Shown one piece after another: positions 41,391 through 53,995 of a DNA stretch of 64,000 nucleotides. The notes beneath the pieces are model-generated. The model was not told where the DNA came from. It saw only the letters and a program-made list of their open reading frames with translations, and did not search any database. The translations under genes were made by a program, and so were the position numbers. This DNA comes from Citrobacter braakii (GTDB taxonomy: Bacteria > Pseudomonadota > Gammaproteobacteria > Enterobacterales > Enterobacteriaceae): NCBI RefSeq assembly GCF_002075345.1, contig NZ_NAEW01000006.1, forward strand, positions 62,001 to 126,000, given 5' to 3'. Within the stretch, counting starts at the first letter, position 1; the number at the start of each line of letters is the position of its first letter.

Positions 41391-41446
41391 CTGATGGTGT
41401 AGCCCGATAGTACTTTCACTTATCGGGCCCATCACGTCGGTTTTTT
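41391..41446 (+). terminator. Terminator after nadC
   Basis: GCCCGATA pairs with TATCGGGC, extended by GATGG with CCATC; a TTTTTT run follows at 41441-41446. It begins right after the nadC stop. Confidence 0.7.
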
Positions 41447-41452
41447 CTATCG

Positions 41453-41476
41453 GCCGGATAAAGCGTTTACGCCGCC
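41453..41476. repeat. Degenerate REP half-element
   Basis: GCCGGATAAAGCGTTTACGC matches one arm of the enteric REP palindrome; the other arm is weak. It lies in the 244-base nadC-ppdD gap. The rest of that gap shows nothing beyond the nadC terminator and the ppdD ribosome-binding site AAGGAG. Confidence 0.45.
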
Positions 41477-41631
41477 AAACGGCTGTTTCTTGGAGCCTCT
41501 TCGCAAATACGGTGTCTGACTCTGTAATTTCATAAAAATCCTCGGAACCCGCCTTCCCGTTCTGTTTTTTGCCTCTCGCCGTGACCCCGAGCGTTTGCCA
41601 AAGTAGCGCCAGCTAACTCAAGGAGCGAACG

Positions 41632-42069
41632 ATGGACAAGCAACGAGGCTTCACACTTATCGAACTCATGGTGGTCATTGGCATTATTGCCATCCTTAGC
41701 GCCATCGGTATTCCGGCTTATCAAAACTATCTGCGCAAAGCCGCGTTAACAGACATGCTGCAAACCTTTGTTCCCTATCGCACGGCGGTTGAGCTCTGTG
41801 CGCTGTAGCATGGCGGAACAACAACCTGTGATGCCGGAACGAATGGCATCCCTTCTCCAGCCACCACCCGTTATGTCTCAGCCATGAGCGTTGAAAAAGG
41901 GGTGGTCAGCCTCAGCGGACAAGAAAGCCTGAACGGGTTAAGCATCACCATGACGCCGGGTTGGGACAATGCCAACGGAATTACCGGCTGGAGTCGTAAC
42001 TGCGTTATCCAGAATGACAGCGCATTGCAACAGGCCTGTGAAGACGTTTTCCGTTTCGATATCAATTAA
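41632..42069 (+). pseudogene. ppdD: ppdD, type IV major pilin gene with in-frame amber stop
   Basis: PpdD is the prepilin-peptidase-processed major pilin of the enteric type IV pilus. The reading frame opens [30 protein letters not shown], a perfect type IV prepilin signal (G-FTLIE). It matches E. coli PpdD until codon 59, which is TAG (41806-41808) where E. coli has Glu. The same frame then continues with no shift through HGGTTTCDAG...VSAMSVEKGVVSLSGQESLNG to TAA at 42067, for 146 codons in all. A single base change explains the break. The truncated 58-residue product would lack the globular domain. hofB and hofC downstream are intact. A sequencing error cannot be excluded. Confidence 0.93.
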
Positions 42070-42078
42070 GGAAAAGAG

Positions 42079-43464
42079 ATGAATACCACCCAACTTACGG
42101 CGCTGTGCCAACGTCATCAGGGAATATTACTGGATGCAGACAATGAAGTGGTGCACATCGCCGTCGTGGACGCTCCATCCCACGAATTGCTGGACGCACT
42201 GCATTTTGCCACCACCCGACGTATCGACATCGTCTGCTGGACGCGTCAACAAATGGAAGGCCACACGCATACGCCACAGAAAATGCTCCCGGCAGTGGTC
42301 ACGAAAAGCAGCGCCAGCGCAGCAGATTTGCTGAATCAGACGTTTCAATCCGCCCTGGTGCAACGGGCTTCTGATATTCATTTTGAGCCAGCGGAAAATC
42401 ACTATCGAATCAGATTACGTGTGGATGGCGTACTGCATGCTTTACCGGACGTCACGACCGAGATGGGTATCGCCATCACTGCCAGACTAAAAGTTTTAGG
42501 CAGTCTGGATATTGCCGAGCACCGACTTGCGCAAGACGGCCAATTTACCGTTGAGATTTCAGGAGAGCCGGTCTCGTTTCGCATCGCCACTCTGCCCTGT
42601 CGTTTCGGCGAAAAAGTGGTGCTACGGCTACTGCATCAGGTCGATCAAGCGCTGGAAATCACCGCGCTGGGAATGCAGGACGCGCAGCTGGCAGCATTTT
42701 CACAAGCGTTGCAGCAGCCTCAGGGGCTGATTCTGGTCACCGGACCAACCGGAAGCGGTAAAACGGTCACGCTGTACAGTGCGCTGCAGACCCGAAACAC
42801 TCCGGACGTTAACCTCTGTAGCGTGGAAGATCCAGTCGAGATCCCGATCGCAAGTCTTAACCAGACACAAATTCATCCACGTGCCGGTCTCACTTTTCAG
42901 GGAGTATTGCGCGCGCTGCTGCGTCAGGATCCCGACATTATCATGGTGGGTGAAATCCGTGATGGCGAAACGGCCGAAATAGCCCTTAAAGCCGCACAAA
43001 CCGGTCATCTGGTTCTATCAACACTGCATACCAATTCCACTACAGAAACACTTATACGCTTGCAGCAAATGGGGGTTGCACGCTGGATGATCGCCTCCGC
43101 GCTGACGCTCGTTATTGCACAGCGGTTGGTGAGAAAATTGTGTCCCCATTGCCGACAATGTCTGGAAACGCCGATCATGCTCCCGGAAGCGATCTGGCCT
43201 ATGCCACTGCCTCGTTGGCAGGCTCCGGGCTGCCAACATTGCTATCACGGATTTTATGGCCGTACGGCATTGTTTGAAGTTCTCCCCGTTACACCTGCAT
43301 TGCGCCAGAGCATCGCCAACGGTACGTCCGTAGACGGAGTGGAATCGAATGCTCAGCAACTGGGGATGAGCACGCTTTTCGAAAATGGTTGCAAGGCCGT
43401 CGAACAAGGGTTAACAACATTTGAAGAGTTGGTACGCGTACTGGGCATGCCCCATGTCAGCTAA
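42079..43464 (+). CDS. hofB: Type IV pilus assembly ATPase HofB (PilB/GspE family)
   Basis: HofB is the hexameric ATPase that drives pilin extrusion. The 461-residue protein carries Walker A GPTGSGKTVTLYS (about residues 222-234), the Asp box, Walker B IMVGEIRDGETAEIA, and the His box LSTLHTNSTTETL. The tetracysteine zinc motif is CPHCRQC...CQHC. It begins nine bases after the ppdD frame and overlaps hofC by 11 bases. The pilin gene of this operon is broken, so any pilus would need suppression or another pilin. Confidence 0.93.
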   Translation: MNTTQLTALCQRHQGILLDADNEVVHIAVVDAPSHELLDALHFATTRRIDIVCWTRQQMEGHTHTPQKMLPAVVTKSSASAADLLNQTFQSALVQRASDIHFEPAENHYRIRLRVDGVLHALPDVTTEMGIAITARLKVLGSLDIAEHRLAQDGQFTVEISGEPVSFRIATLPCRFGEKVVLRLLHQVDQALEITALGMQDAQLAAFSQALQQPQGLILVTGPTGSGKTVTLYSALQTRNTPDVNLCSVEDPVEIPIASLNQTQIHPRAGLTFQGVLRALLRQDPDIIMVGEIRDGETAEIALKAAQTGHLVLSTLHTNSTTETLIRLQQMGVARWMIASALTLVIAQRLVRKLCPHCRQCLETPIMLPEAIWPMPLPRWQAPGCQHCYHGFYGRTALFEVLPVTPALRQSIANGTSVDGVESNAQQLGMSTLFENGCKAVEQGLTTFEELVRVLGMPHVS

Positions 43465-44656
43465 ACTGCTTTGGCGCTGGCAAGGTATTAGCAACGAAGG
43501 TAATCCACTGGAAGGCGTACTTTGGGCCGATACCCGCCCCTCATTGATACTTGCTCTCGAGCAACGGCATATTACGCCGCTGCGCATTAATCGTATGCGT
43601 GTAAAAGCCTCACAATGGAGCCGTGAAAAAAGCGCTGAAACCATACATCAACTGGCGACGTTGCTGAAAGCAGGGCTAACACTCTCGGCAAGTTTAGCTT
43701 TGCTGGCTGAACAGCATCCCAGCAGCCAATGGCAAGCGCTACTGCGCACGCTGGCTCACGATATGGAACAGGGTATTTCTCTCTCCACCTCGCTATCTCA
43801 GTGGCAACACGTTTTTCCGCCTCTTTATCAGGCAATGATCCGTACCGGAGAGCTTACGGGTAAGCTGGACGACTGCTGCTTTGAACTCGCCCGCCAGCAG
43901 AAGAATCAACAGCAACTGGCGGATAAAGTTAAAAAAGCCCTACGCTATCCGATTTTCATCATCACGATGGCGGTGATGGTAGTATTCGCGATGCTGCAGT
44001 TTGTACTCCCTGAGTTTGCCGCCATTTACCAGACGTTTAACACCCCGCTACCAGTACTCACTCAGTGGATTATTGCCATCGCGCATTTTAGCAGCCAATG
44101 GGGATGGCTGGCGGGAGCATTCAGCCTGGTAGCGGGTGCGGCATATCACCTGATGAAGCAGAAGCCATACTGGCTCACTCTGCGCCAGAAATTGCTGCTC
44201 GGCTTCCCGGTCATAGGACCGATGGTGAGAGGGCAAAAACTCACGCAGATCTTCACTGTTCTGGCGTTAACGCAAAATGCAGGTATTCCTTTTCTGCAAG
44301 GTCTTGAGAGCGTCACTGAAACGCTGGCCAACCCTTTCTGGTCGCAACGCTTAGCGCAGGTACATCACGACATCAGCGCCGGAAAACCGGTCTGGTTAGC
44401 GCTAAAAAATTGCGGTGAATTCAGCCCATTGTGCATACAGTTGGTCAGAACAGGTGAGGCTTCCGGCTCGCTGGATACAATGCTGCGTAATCTCGCCCAT
44501 CACCACGGCGAGAAAACATTGTCTCAGGCAGAGAATCTGGCTGCACTACTAGAGCCTGCGTTACTGGTCATTACGGGGCTGATAATCGGTACGCTGGTCG
44601 TTGCGATGTATTTGCCGATTTTTCATTTAGGAGATGCGATGAGCGGGGTGGGATAA
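43454..44656 (+). CDS. hofC: Type IV pilus inner-membrane protein HofC (PilC/GspF family)
   Basis: HofC is the platform protein on which HofB works. The 400-residue product is the E. coli length. It has two GspF repeats, IHQLATLLKAGLTLSASLALLAEQ (about residues 61-84) and LTQIFTVLALTQNAGIPFLQGLESV, and three membrane helices, the last ending the protein (LVITGLIIGTLVVAMYLPIF). I chose the internal ATG at 43454, giving MSAKLLWRWQG; the open frame starts 33 bases earlier within hofB. Confidence 0.93.
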   Translation: MSAKLLWRWQGISNEGNPLEGVLWADTRPSLILALEQRHITPLRINRMRVKASQWSREKSAETIHQLATLLKAGLTLSASLALLAEQHPSSQWQALLRTLAHDMEQGISLSTSLSQWQHVFPPLYQAMIRTGELTGKLDDCCFELARQQKNQQQLADKVKKALRYPIFIITMAVMVVFAMLQFVLPEFAAIYQTFNTPLPVLTQWIIAIAHFSSQWGWLAGAFSLVAGAAYHLMKQKPYWLTLRQKLLLGFPVIGPMVRGQKLTQIFTVLALTQNAGIPFLQGLESVTETLANPFWSQRLAQVHHDISAGKPVWLALKNCGEFSPLCIQLVRTGEASGSLDTMLRNLAHHHGEKTLSQAENLAALLEPALLVITGLIIGTLVVAMYLPIFHLGDAMSGVG

Positions 44657-44662
44657 ATTCAA

Positions 44663-44692
44663 ATGCCGGATGGCGCACAGCTTATCCGGCAT
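44663..44692. repeat. REP element between hofC and guaC
   Basis: ATGCCGGAT and ATCCGGCAT flank a short central loop, a standard REP unit. It lies between converging genes and probably protects or ends both transcripts. Confidence 0.85.
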
Positions 44693-44711
44693 GTCATAGT
44701 ACTACCTGTTC

Positions 44712-45755
44712 TTACAGGCTATTGAAAACGCGGTTTTCTTGTTCCTGTACACGAATAAACGTTGTACGTTTGGTCAGTTCTTTCAGGCGAGATGCACCGA
44801 CATAGGTACAGGCAGAACGCAGGCCGCCAAGGATATCGCGTGCAGTGTTATCAACCGGGCCACGCAGAGGCAACTTAACTGTTTTACCTTCCGCAGCGCG
44901 GTATTGTGCAACACCACCAACGTGACGCGTCATGGCTGATTCAGAGCTCATTCCGTAGAACAGCATGAATTTCTCACCGTTCTCTTCAACAATTTTGCCG
45001 CCGCTTTCTTCATGACCGGCCAACATACCGCCGAGCATAACGAAGTCCGCGCCACCGCCGAACGCTTTTGCCACGTCACCCGGCATTGTGCAGCCGCCGT
45101 CACTGACAATCATGCCGCCCAGACCGTGAGCTGCATCAGCACATTCAATAACCGCAGAAAGCTGTGGGTAGCCAACGCCGGTTTTTACACGTGTGGTACA
45201 TACAGAACCCGGGCCAATGCCGACTTTAACAATGTCCGCGCCGGAAAGAACCAGCTCTTCACACATTTCCCCAGTAACCACATTGCCCGCACAAATTGTT
45301 TTTGTCGGCCATGCTTCACGCGCTTTCGACACAAACTGAACAAAATGCTCTGAGTAGCCATTTGCCACATCAATGCAGATAAAGTTCAGCGCCGGGTTGA
45401 GCGCCAGAATCTGTTTGGTTTTTTCGAAATCGGCATCAGAGGTGCCGGTTGAAACCATTACATGTTTGAGCACATCAGCAGAGCTCTCTGCGATGAAAGC
45501 AGCCCAGTCTTCAACAGAATAGTGTTTGTGTACCGCAGTCAGGATGTCGAAGGATGCCAGCGCCGTTGCCATGGCAAACGTCCCGACAGTGTCCATGTTC
45601 GCGGCAATAATCGGTACGCCGGACCAGGTCTGACCTGAGTGCTTAAAGGTAAATTGACGTTCCAGCTCAACATCGGAACGGCTTTTGAGAGTAGAACGCT
45701 TAGGGCGGATAAGAACGTCTTTGAAACCTAACTTCAGATCTTCTTCGATACGCAT
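44712..45755 (-). CDS. guaC: GMP reductase
   Basis: GuaC reductively deaminates GMP to IMP with NADPH, returning guanine nucleotides to the purine pool. The 347-residue protein is full length with the catalytic loop [22 protein letters not shown] and the phosphate-binding [27 protein letters not shown]. It is divergent from coaE across 225 bases that should hold both promoters. The reported purine-responsive control is not visible here. Confidence 0.97.
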   Translation of the reverse strand: MRIEEDLKLGFKDVLIRPKRSTLKSRSDVELERQFTFKHSGQTWSGVPIIAANMDTVGTFAMATALASFDILTAVHKHYSVEDWAAFIAESSADVLKHVMVSTGTSDADFEKTKQILALNPALNFICIDVANGYSEHFVQFVSKAREAWPTKTICAGNVVTGEMCEELVLSGADIVKVGIGPGSVCTTRVKTGVGYPQLSAVIECADAAHGLGGMIVSDGGCTMPGDVAKAFGGGADFVMLGGMLAGHEESGGKIVEENGEKFMLFYGMSSESAMTRHVGGVAQYRAAEGKTVKLPLRGPVDNTARDILGGLRSACTYVGASRLKELTKRTTFIRVQEQENRVFNSL

Positions 45756-45980
45756 GTGCGGATTCCTGGGGTTAATGGCGAAAAATCGAAACTCACAACT
45801 CCAGTGACGCTATCATACGCACTAATCAATGCCGCGCAAGACTGCGAAATTCTCTTTTTTTACGCTACAATCCCATAAATTTACCTGGCGAATAGTAGGT
45901 TAATCCTGCAGCAGCCTCGCCGTCGCACGCTTAACTTTTAACTGTTTGATAATCAAACTTAAACTCCAGGATCTGCATCT

Positions 45981-47344
<1,364 letters not shown>

Positions 47345-47353
47345 GGAGTCAAC

Positions 47354-47548
47354 ATGTCTGAACAAACCATCGTCAACTGCCCAACCTGCGGCAAACCCGT
47401 AGTGTGGGGTGAAGTCAGCCCGTTTCGCCCATTCTGCAGCAAGCGCTGCCAGTTAATCGATCTGGGTGAGTGGGCCGCAGAAGAGAAACGTATCCCAAGC
47501 TCTGGTGATCTGTCGGAAAACGACGACTGGAGTGAAGAGCAGAAGTAA
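47354..47548 (+). CDS. yacG: DNA gyrase inhibitor YacG
   Basis: YacG is a small zinc protein that binds GyrB and blocks DNA binding by gyrase. The 64-residue product has the four zinc cysteines at 9, 12, 28 and 32 (CPTCG and CSKRC), followed by an acidic flexible tail. It is third in coaE-zapD-yacG, nine bases after zapD. Confidence 0.95.
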   Translation: MSEQTIVNCPTCGKPVVWGEVSPFRPFCSKRCQLIDLGEWAAEEKRIPSSGDLSENDDWSEEQK

Positions 47549-47596
47549 TTCAGCTAAAACGTAGGGCGGGCAAGCGTAGCGACCCCGCCCTAATTT

Positions 47597-47630
47597 GCCG
47601 GATGGTGGGGTTGCCTAATCCGGCCTACGA
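47597..47630. repeat. REP element between yacG and mutT
   Basis: GCCGGATGGTGGGGTTGCC followed by TAATCCGGCCTAC forms a REP-like palindrome. A second palindrome (GGGCGGG..CCCGCCC, about 47564-47590) lies next to it, making a small composite between converging genes. Confidence 0.75.
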
Positions 47631-47636
47631 ACACCT

Positions 47637-48026
47637 TTATCCAGCAATCAGCTTTTCAATTACCGGCGCATTCGCAGGCGGAAAATCTTCTGTATTCAGA
47701 GCATCTTGCGCAATCCACTGCGCCGGTTGCCCCTCTTTCCCCCACGGTTCGCCTTCCCAGCTTTCAACCAGCCAGAACCACAGAGTGATATGCCGGTCCG
47801 GAAACTGGTACTCCAGCTTTTCGAACAGTGAGCTTTGAGTCGGCGTAATGCCTACTTCTTCCTGTAACTCGCGAATCAGCGCCTGCTCCGGCGTTTCGCC
47901 CGCTTCAATTTTCCCGCCGGGGAACTCCAGCTTATTGGCCATGTGGGCATCAGCCGCACGCTGGGTTATAAAAATTTCATGGTGCTGGTTGCGAATAATC
48001 CCGACGGCGATCTGCAGTATTTTCAT
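47637..48026 (-). CDS. mutT: 8-oxo-dGTP diphosphatase MutT
   Basis: MutT hydrolyses 8-oxo-dGTP so that it is not built into DNA, preventing A:T to C:G transversions. The 129-residue protein carries the complete Nudix box, from GGKIEAGETPEQAL to RELQEEVGI (about residues 37-59). It follows secA on the same strand beyond a terminator, as in E. coli. Confidence 0.96.
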   Translation of the reverse strand: MKILQIAVGIIRNQHHEIFITQRAADAHMANKLEFPGGKIEAGETPEQALIRELQEEVGITPTQSSLFEKLEYQFPDRHITLWFWLVESWEGEPWGKEGQPAQWIAQDALNTEDFPPANAPVIEKLIAG

Positions 48027-48041
48027 CTTTATCGTCCATAA

Positions 48042-48067
48042 AAAAGGCGCAGAATTCTGCGCCTTTT
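48042..48067 (-). terminator. Terminator after secA
   Basis: AAAAGGCGCAGAATTCTGCGCCTTTT is a perfect 26-base palindrome with six T on the minus strand. It lies 15 bases past the secA stop and before mutT. Confidence 0.9.
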
Positions 48068-48082
48068 CAGTAAGTTATTTTC

Positions 48083-50788
48083 TTAACTCAGGCGGCCATG
48101 GCACTGTTTGTACTTTTTGCCGGAACCGCAAGGACACGGATCGTTACGGCCCACTTTACGATCGCCAGTTTGTGCTGCCAGCTCTTCTGCCGCGGCAGAA
48201 TCGTCACCTTTATGGCTCAACTGCTGCATCTGCGCTAAACGTTCAGCGTCTTCACGACGTTGCTGCTCCATCGCTTCTACTTCTTCAGGCATACGCACCT
48301 GAACTTTGCTCAGGGTGCTGATCACTTCGTACTTCAGTGATTCCAGCATTGATGCAAACATAGAGAAGGATTCACGCTTGTATTCCTGCTTCGGATCTTT
48401 TTGCGCATAACCACGCAGGTGGATACCCTGACGCAGGTAGTCCATCGCCGCAAGGTGCTCTTTCCACAGAGAATCGAGAGTTTGCAGCATCACGCCTTTT
48501 TCGAAGTGACGCATCATCTCCGCGCCCACAACTTCTTCTTTACGCTGATAAACTTCGATGGCGTTTGCCAGAATACGTTCGCGCAGCGTTTCCTCATGCA
48601 GCTCAGGCTCTTTATCCAGCCACTCTGAAATAGGCATTTCCAGATCGAAGTCGTTTTTCAGACGTTCCTGCAGACCCGGGATATCCCACATTTCTTCCAG
48701 AGACTGCGGCGGAATATAGGCATCAATTGTCGCTTTGAAGACATCCTCACGGATGCTATTAATGGTTTCGCTAACGTCAGTTACGTCCAGCAGTTCGTTA
48801 CGCTGGGTGTAGATTGCGCGACGCTGGTCATTGGCAACGTCATCATATTCCAGCAGTTGCTTACGAATATCGAAGTTGCGGCTTTCTACTTTACGCTGCG
48901 CGTTTGCAATCGCTTTAGTCACCCACGGGTGTTCAATTGCTTCACCAGGCTTCATGCCCAGTTTACGCATCATGCCGGACACGCGGTCAGAAGCAAAAAT
49001 ACGCATCAGCGCATCTTCCATCGACAGATAGAAACGAGAAGACCCCGCATCCCCCTGACGACCAGAACGACCACGCAGCTGGTTATCTATACGACGAGAT
49101 TCGTGACGCTCGGTACCGATAATATGTAAACCACCTGCTGCTAACACCGCATCATGGCGAACCTGCCACTCGGCTTTGATCTGCGCGATTTGTTCTGGAG
49201 TCGGGTCCTCCAGCTCGGCAATTTCCGCCTGCCAGCTACCACCCAGCACGATATCGGTACCACGACCTGCCATGTTTGTCGCGATAGTCACTGCGGACGG
49301 ATAACCCGCCTGGGCGACGATTGCGGCTTCGTTGGCGTGGAACTTGGCGTTCAGAACGTTGTGTTTGATACCCGCCTTGTTCAGCTCGTTAGAAACCACT
49401 TCCGATTTTTCAATAGAGATAGTACCAACCAGCACCGGCTGGCCATTTGCGGTACGCTCTTTAATATCTTCAATGATCGCCTGAATTTTTTCCGCTTCAG
49501 TCATGTACACCAGATCCGGTAAATCCTTACGGATCATCGGGCGGTTGGTCGGCACAACAACGGTATCCAGTTTGTAAATGGAGCTGAATTCAAAGGCTTC
49601 AGTATCTGCTGTACCGGTCATACCGGCCAGTTTTTCGTACAAACGGAAGTAGTTCTGGAAGGTAATAGATGCCAGCGTCTGGTTCTCGTTTTGGATATCT
49701 ACGCCTTCTTTGGCTTCAACAGCCTGGTGCAGACCATCGGACCAGCGGCGACCCTGCATGGTACGACCGGTGTGTTCGTCGACGATGATAACTTCACCGT
49801 CTTTCACGATATAGTCAACGTCGCGAGTAAACAGCACGTGCGCGCGCAGTGCAGCAGTCACGTGGTGCATCAGCATAATGTTGCCCGGAGAGTACAGCGA
49901 CTCGCCCTCATCCATAATGCCTTCGTTAACCAACAGCTCTTCAATCAGTACCAGACCACGTTCGGTCAGGTTGACCTGGCGCGCTTTCTCATCAACAGAG
50001 AAGTGGCCTTCCCCCTGGAACGTGTCGGAATCGTCCTTCTCCTGACGAATCAGGTGCGGGATGATTTTGTTCACTTTTTTATACATTTCCGAGCTGTCTT
50101 CAGCCGGACCGGAGATGATCAGCGGCGTACGCGCTTCATCGATCAGGATGGAGTCGACTTCATCGACCAGCGCATAGTGCAGTTTACGCTGAACGCGCTC
50201 TTCCGGGCTAAACGCCATGTTGTCGCGCAGGTAGTCAAAGCCGTATTCGTTGTTGGTACCGTAAGTAATATCGGCATTGTAGGCTTCACGCTTGGCTGGC
50301 GCAGGCAGGCCAGACATGTTGATACCCACGGTCATGCCGAGGAATTCAAACAGCGGGCGGTTATTTTCGGCGTCACGCTGAGCCAGGTAGTCGTTCACGG
50401 TAACCACGTGTACACCTTTCCCGCTTAAGGCGTTGAGGTAGGCTGGCAGCGTTGCGGTCAGGGTTTTACCTTCACCGGTACGCATTTCCGCGATGCAGCG
50501 ATCGTTAAGCACCATACCACCCAGCAGCTGTACGTCGAAATGACGCATGCCGAACACACGCTTACTCGCTTCGCGGACCACCGCGAACGCTTCCGGGATC
50601 AGGCTTTCAACGCTGGCGCCTTTTTCCAGACGGGCGCGGAATTCAGCGGTCTTCGCTTTCAGTTCATCATCGGAGAGTTTTTCCATCTCCGGTTCCATTG
50701 CATTGATGACATTGACCACTTTACGCATACGACGCAGCGTACGCTCGTTACGGCTACCGAATACTTTTGTTAATAATTTGATTAGCAT
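48083..50788 (-). CDS. secA: Preprotein translocase ATPase SecA
   Basis: SecA is the motor that pushes preproteins through SecYEG. The 901-residue protein has Walker A in [21 protein letters not shown] (about residues 103-123), the DEAD-like [34 protein letters not shown] in the second ATPase domain, and the C-terminal zinc tail [13 protein letters not shown]. It lies 60 bases after secM, which controls its translation. Confidence 0.97.
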   Translation of the reverse strand: MLIKLLTKVFGSRNERTLRRMRKVVNVINAMEPEMEKLSDDELKAKTAEFRARLEKGASVESLIPEAFAVVREASKRVFGMRHFDVQLLGGMVLNDRCIAEMRTGEGKTLTATLPAYLNALSGKGVHVVTVNDYLAQRDAENNRPLFEFLGMTVGINMSGLPAPAKREAYNADITYGTNNEYGFDYLRDNMAFSPEERVQRKLHYALVDEVDSILIDEARTPLIISGPAEDSSEMYKKVNKIIPHLIRQEKDDSDTFQGEGHFSVDEKARQVNLTERGLVLIEELLVNEGIMDEGESLYSPGNIMLMHHVTAALRAHVLFTRDVDYIVKDGEVIIVDEHTGRTMQGRRWSDGLHQAVEAKEGVDIQNENQTLASITFQNYFRLYEKLAGMTGTADTEAFEFSSIYKLDTVVVPTNRPMIRKDLPDLVYMTEAEKIQAIIEDIKERTANGQPVLVGTISIEKSEVVSNELNKAGIKHNVLNAKFHANEAAIVAQAGYPSAVTIATNMAGRGTDIVLGGSWQAEIAELEDPTPEQIAQIKAEWQVRHDAVLAAGGLHIIGTERHESRRIDNQLRGRSGRQGDAGSSRFYLSMEDALMRIFASDRVSGMMRKLGMKPGEAIEHPWVTKAIANAQRKVESRNFDIRKQLLEYDDVANDQRRAIYTQRNELLDVTDVSETINSIREDVFKATIDAYIPPQSLEEMWDIPGLQERLKNDFDLEMPISEWLDKEPELHEETLRERILANAIEVYQRKEEVVGAEMMRHFEKGVMLQTLDSLWKEHLAAMDYLRQGIHLRGYAQKDPKQEYKRESFSMFASMLESLKYEVISTLSKVQVRMPEEVEAMEQQRREDAERLAQMQQLSHKGDDSAAAEELAAQTGDRKVGRNDPCPCGSGKKYKQCHGRLS

Positions 50789-50848
50789 AATAAAATCTCA
50801 AACGCCCCGCGGTGCGGAGTCAAAAATTATAAGTTGGAAGGTTCTTTT
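50789..50848 (-). promoter_or_regulatory. secM-secA control region
   Basis: The 60 bases between secM and secA contain GACTCCGCACCGCGGGGCG and AT-rich flanks. In E. coli this segment folds to hide the secA ribosome-binding site until a ribosome stalls at the end of secM. The same layout is kept here; the fold is inferred. Confidence 0.65.
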
Positions 50849-51355
50849 TTAGCTGAGGCGTTGAGGGCCAGCACGGATACCCTGCAGCTGGCTGATCCAG
50901 ACCGGAACGCTAAATGCGGCCTGAGAGGTAAAATGGGCATATGTCACGCGACTCACGGTCGCGGGCGGTCTGCCTTCTTGCGTCAGCATCGCGCTGAGCG
51001 TATTCAGTAACGCAAGATGGTGCGCCTGGATTGGCAACGGCTCTTCGGCAACAGGCAGCGCCTGAGGAGCCATGGCAAAAGAAAGATGGCGAATGACCGT
51101 ACGAATGGCATGCTGATGCCAGTAGTCAACGGTAAAATTCGGGCGGCGATTGGTCGCCTCCAGCAAAGCAAGCTGGCTAAAGTTAACTTTGGCAGATTGA
51201 TCGTGATTGCTGGCGGTCGCCTTCGCGGGAGTATTAGGTTCAGCAGCATTACCGAGCGCAGGCAGGCCAAAACTAGCCGCGACCATCCCCAACAGGAGAT
51301 GCGGCCAGAAGTACCGTCTGCCTAACTGTCGCCAACGCGTCAGTATTCCACTCAC
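50849..51355 (-). CDS. secM: Secretion monitor SecM
   Basis: SecM is an exported regulatory peptide whose translation stalls when secretion is slow, exposing the secA start. The 168-residue product has a long signal region ([20 protein letters not shown]) and the arrest motif [17 protein letters not shown] at residues 148-164, with all essential positions F, W, I, G, I, R, A, G and P kept. Two non-essential positions differ from E. coli as I recall it. It heads the secM-secA transcript. Confidence 0.96.
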   Translation of the reverse strand: MSGILTRWRQLGRRYFWPHLLLGMVAASFGLPALGNAAEPNTPAKATASNHDQSAKVNFSQLALLEATNRRPNFTVDYWHQHAIRTVIRHLSFAMAPQALPVAEEPLPIQAHHLALLNTLSAMLTQEGRPPATVSRVTYAHFTSQAAFSVPVWISQLQGIRAGPQRLS

Positions 51356-51565
51356 GTTATTGCCACCTGATATACCCTGCGTTTGGGGTTACAAATGCAA
51401 AACCATTTTTTTGCGCATAAATATTACCATTAAAGCGTACGCTCCACAGCAGTAATGACAGCAAGTCGCGGGTAAATATGCTTAAGAAAGCAGCGATCGA
51501 ACGGTGTTTTAATCTGTTGGTGGGGAAAAAGTCGCTTCAGATAAGGTGGTTTTGCAATCGAAAGA

Positions 51566-51616
51566 TAAAAAACGACTGGCTCACCTGGCCGGAGAGAGTG
51601 CCAGATTTACCAGTCG
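51566..51616 (-). terminator. Terminator after lpxC
   Basis: CGACTGG pairs with CCAGTCG with an inner CTGGC/GCCAG pairing, and the minus strand continues with TTTTTTATC. It lies 23 bases past the lpxC stop, at the end of the division cluster. The remaining bases up to secM (51617-51639 and 51356-51565) show no gene. Confidence 0.75.
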
Positions 51617-51639
51617 AATTTATGCGACAGCGTATGTCG

Positions 51640-52578
<939 letters not shown>

Positions 52579-52657
52579 CTATCCAACCGAAGTGTACTAT
52601 ACATTCGGTGGGCCAGTTTAGCACAAAGAGCCACAATTCCCAAATTCCAGCTAATTC

Positions 52658-53809
52658 TTAATCAGCTTGCTTACGCAGGAATGCAGGGATATCCAGATAA
52701 TCCGGCTCTTTCGTGGTTTGCGGCGTATTGTCGTTAACCACTTTCGCTACCGGTTTCTGCTCTTGCGTCAACGGCGCCATGCCGTGCTGCTGGTAACGAT
52801 CCATTACCGGCTGCTGTACCTGTTTGTTGGTCACCAGAGTGATTTCAGGACGCTTGTCCATACCAATTCCAGTCGCAACAACGGTCACGCGCAGTTCGTC
52901 GTTCATATCCGGGTCCAGAGAGGTACCGATAACCACAGTCGCGTTATCCGATGCAAAGGCACGAATCGTGTTACCCACGGTTTCGAACTCATCCAGACGC
53001 AGGTCGAAGCCCGCAGTAATGTTAACCAGCACTCCGCGTGCGCCGGACAGATCGATATCTTCCAGCAGCGGAGAAGAGATAGCCATTTCAGCCGCTTCTT
53101 CTGCACGGTCTTCACCGCTCGCCACGCCAGAACCCATCATCGCGTAGCCCATTTCGGACATCACGGTGCGTACGTCTGCAAAGTCGACGTTCATCAGGCC
53201 CGGACGAGTAATCAGTTCAGCGATACCCTGGACTGCGCCTTTCAGCACGTCGTTCGCTGCGCCAAATGCATCCAGCAGGGAGATACCACGGCCCAGTACT
53301 TTCAGCAGCTTGTCGTTCGGGATAGTGATCAGAGAGTCCACGTGTTTGGACAGCTCGGTGATACCCTGCTCCGCGAATGCCATACGCTTCTTGCCTTCAA
53401 AGTTGAAAGGCTTAGTCACGACAGCAACGGTCAGGATACCTAAATCTTTTGCGACTTCAGCTACCACTGGCGCTGCACCGGTACCGGTACCGCCGCCCAT
53501 GCCAGCTGCGATAAACACCATGTCTGCGCCGTCAAGCGCTGCGCGCAGAGCTTCGCGATCTTCGTCTGCCGCATTACGACCGACTTCCGGGTTTGCACCC
53601 GCGCCCAGACCTTTGGTGATGCCGCTACCAATCTGAATGGTCTGTCCAACCGCCGTTTTACGCAACGCCTGAGCGTCGGTATTCACCGCGAAGAATTCAA
53701 CACCTTCGATGCGCTCACGCACCATGTGTTCAACGGCATTACCGCCGCCGCCACCGACGCCGATGACTTTAATCACCGCGTCGTTGGTTAGTTCCATAGG
53801 TTCAAACAT
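52658..53809 (-). CDS. ftsZ: Cell division GTPase FtsZ
   Basis: FtsZ polymerises into the division ring. The 383-residue protein has the tubulin signature [11 protein letters not shown] (about residues 105-115), the T7 loop [12 protein letters not shown], and the conserved C-terminal peptide [14 protein letters not shown] that binds FtsA, ZipA and ZapD. Start 53809 ([10 protein letters not shown]) follows the strong ribosome-binding site GGAGAG. The open frame reaches 53836 only by reading into an ERIC repeat that separates ftsZ from ftsA. Confidence 0.97.
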   Translation of the reverse strand: MFEPMELTNDAVIKVIGVGGGGGNAVEHMVRERIEGVEFFAVNTDAQALRKTAVGQTIQIGSGITKGLGAGANPEVGRNAADEDREALRAALDGADMVFIAAGMGGGTGTGAAPVVAEVAKDLGILTVAVVTKPFNFEGKKRMAFAEQGITELSKHVDSLITIPNDKLLKVLGRGISLLDAFGAANDVLKGAVQGIAELITRPGLMNVDFADVRTVMSEMGYAMMGSGVASGEDRAEEAAEMAISSPLLEDIDLSGARGVLVNITAGFDLRLDEFETVGNTIRAFASDNATVVIGTSLDPDMNDELRVTVVATGIGMDKRPEITLVTNKQVQQPVMDRYQQHGMAPLTQEQKPVAKVVNDNTPQTTKEPDYLDIPAFLRKQAD

Positions 53810-53826
53810 AGTTTCTCTCTCCGTTT

Positions 53827-53949
53827 TACACTTCATCCTTCAAGCCGCCTCTTTGTTGGCTGCCTTCACTCACTCCCGTGACATAGTAAACTATGCTCCA
53901 GGAGATTCGCTCAGTTGCCGCCGCGATGCAACTTGAATGACTTTGTGTA
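53827..53949. repeat. ERIC (IRU) element between ftsA and ftsZ
   Basis: A 123-base imperfect palindrome bounded by TA on both sides. The ends TACACTTCATCCTTCAAG and, inverted, TACACAAAGTCATTCAAG pair. The centre (TCACTCACTCCCGTGAC and CTATGCTCCAGGAGATTCGC) matches the core of the enterobacterial repetitive intergenic consensus (about 127 bp), the target of the ERIC1R/ERIC2 primers. It stretches the ftsA-ftsZ gap to 186 bases. E. coli has a gap of about 60 bases with no such element, by my memory. Confidence 0.88.
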
Positions 53950-53995
53950 GTGCCTGTCGCCTGAGACCGTTAATTTGCGTCGGTCTCTTTAAAAA

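Noticed and set aside
53810-53836. Nine-codon longer FtsZ start
   Set aside because: The extra codons read through the ribosome-binding site and into the ERIC repeat. The start at 53809 gives the standard FtsZ N-terminus.
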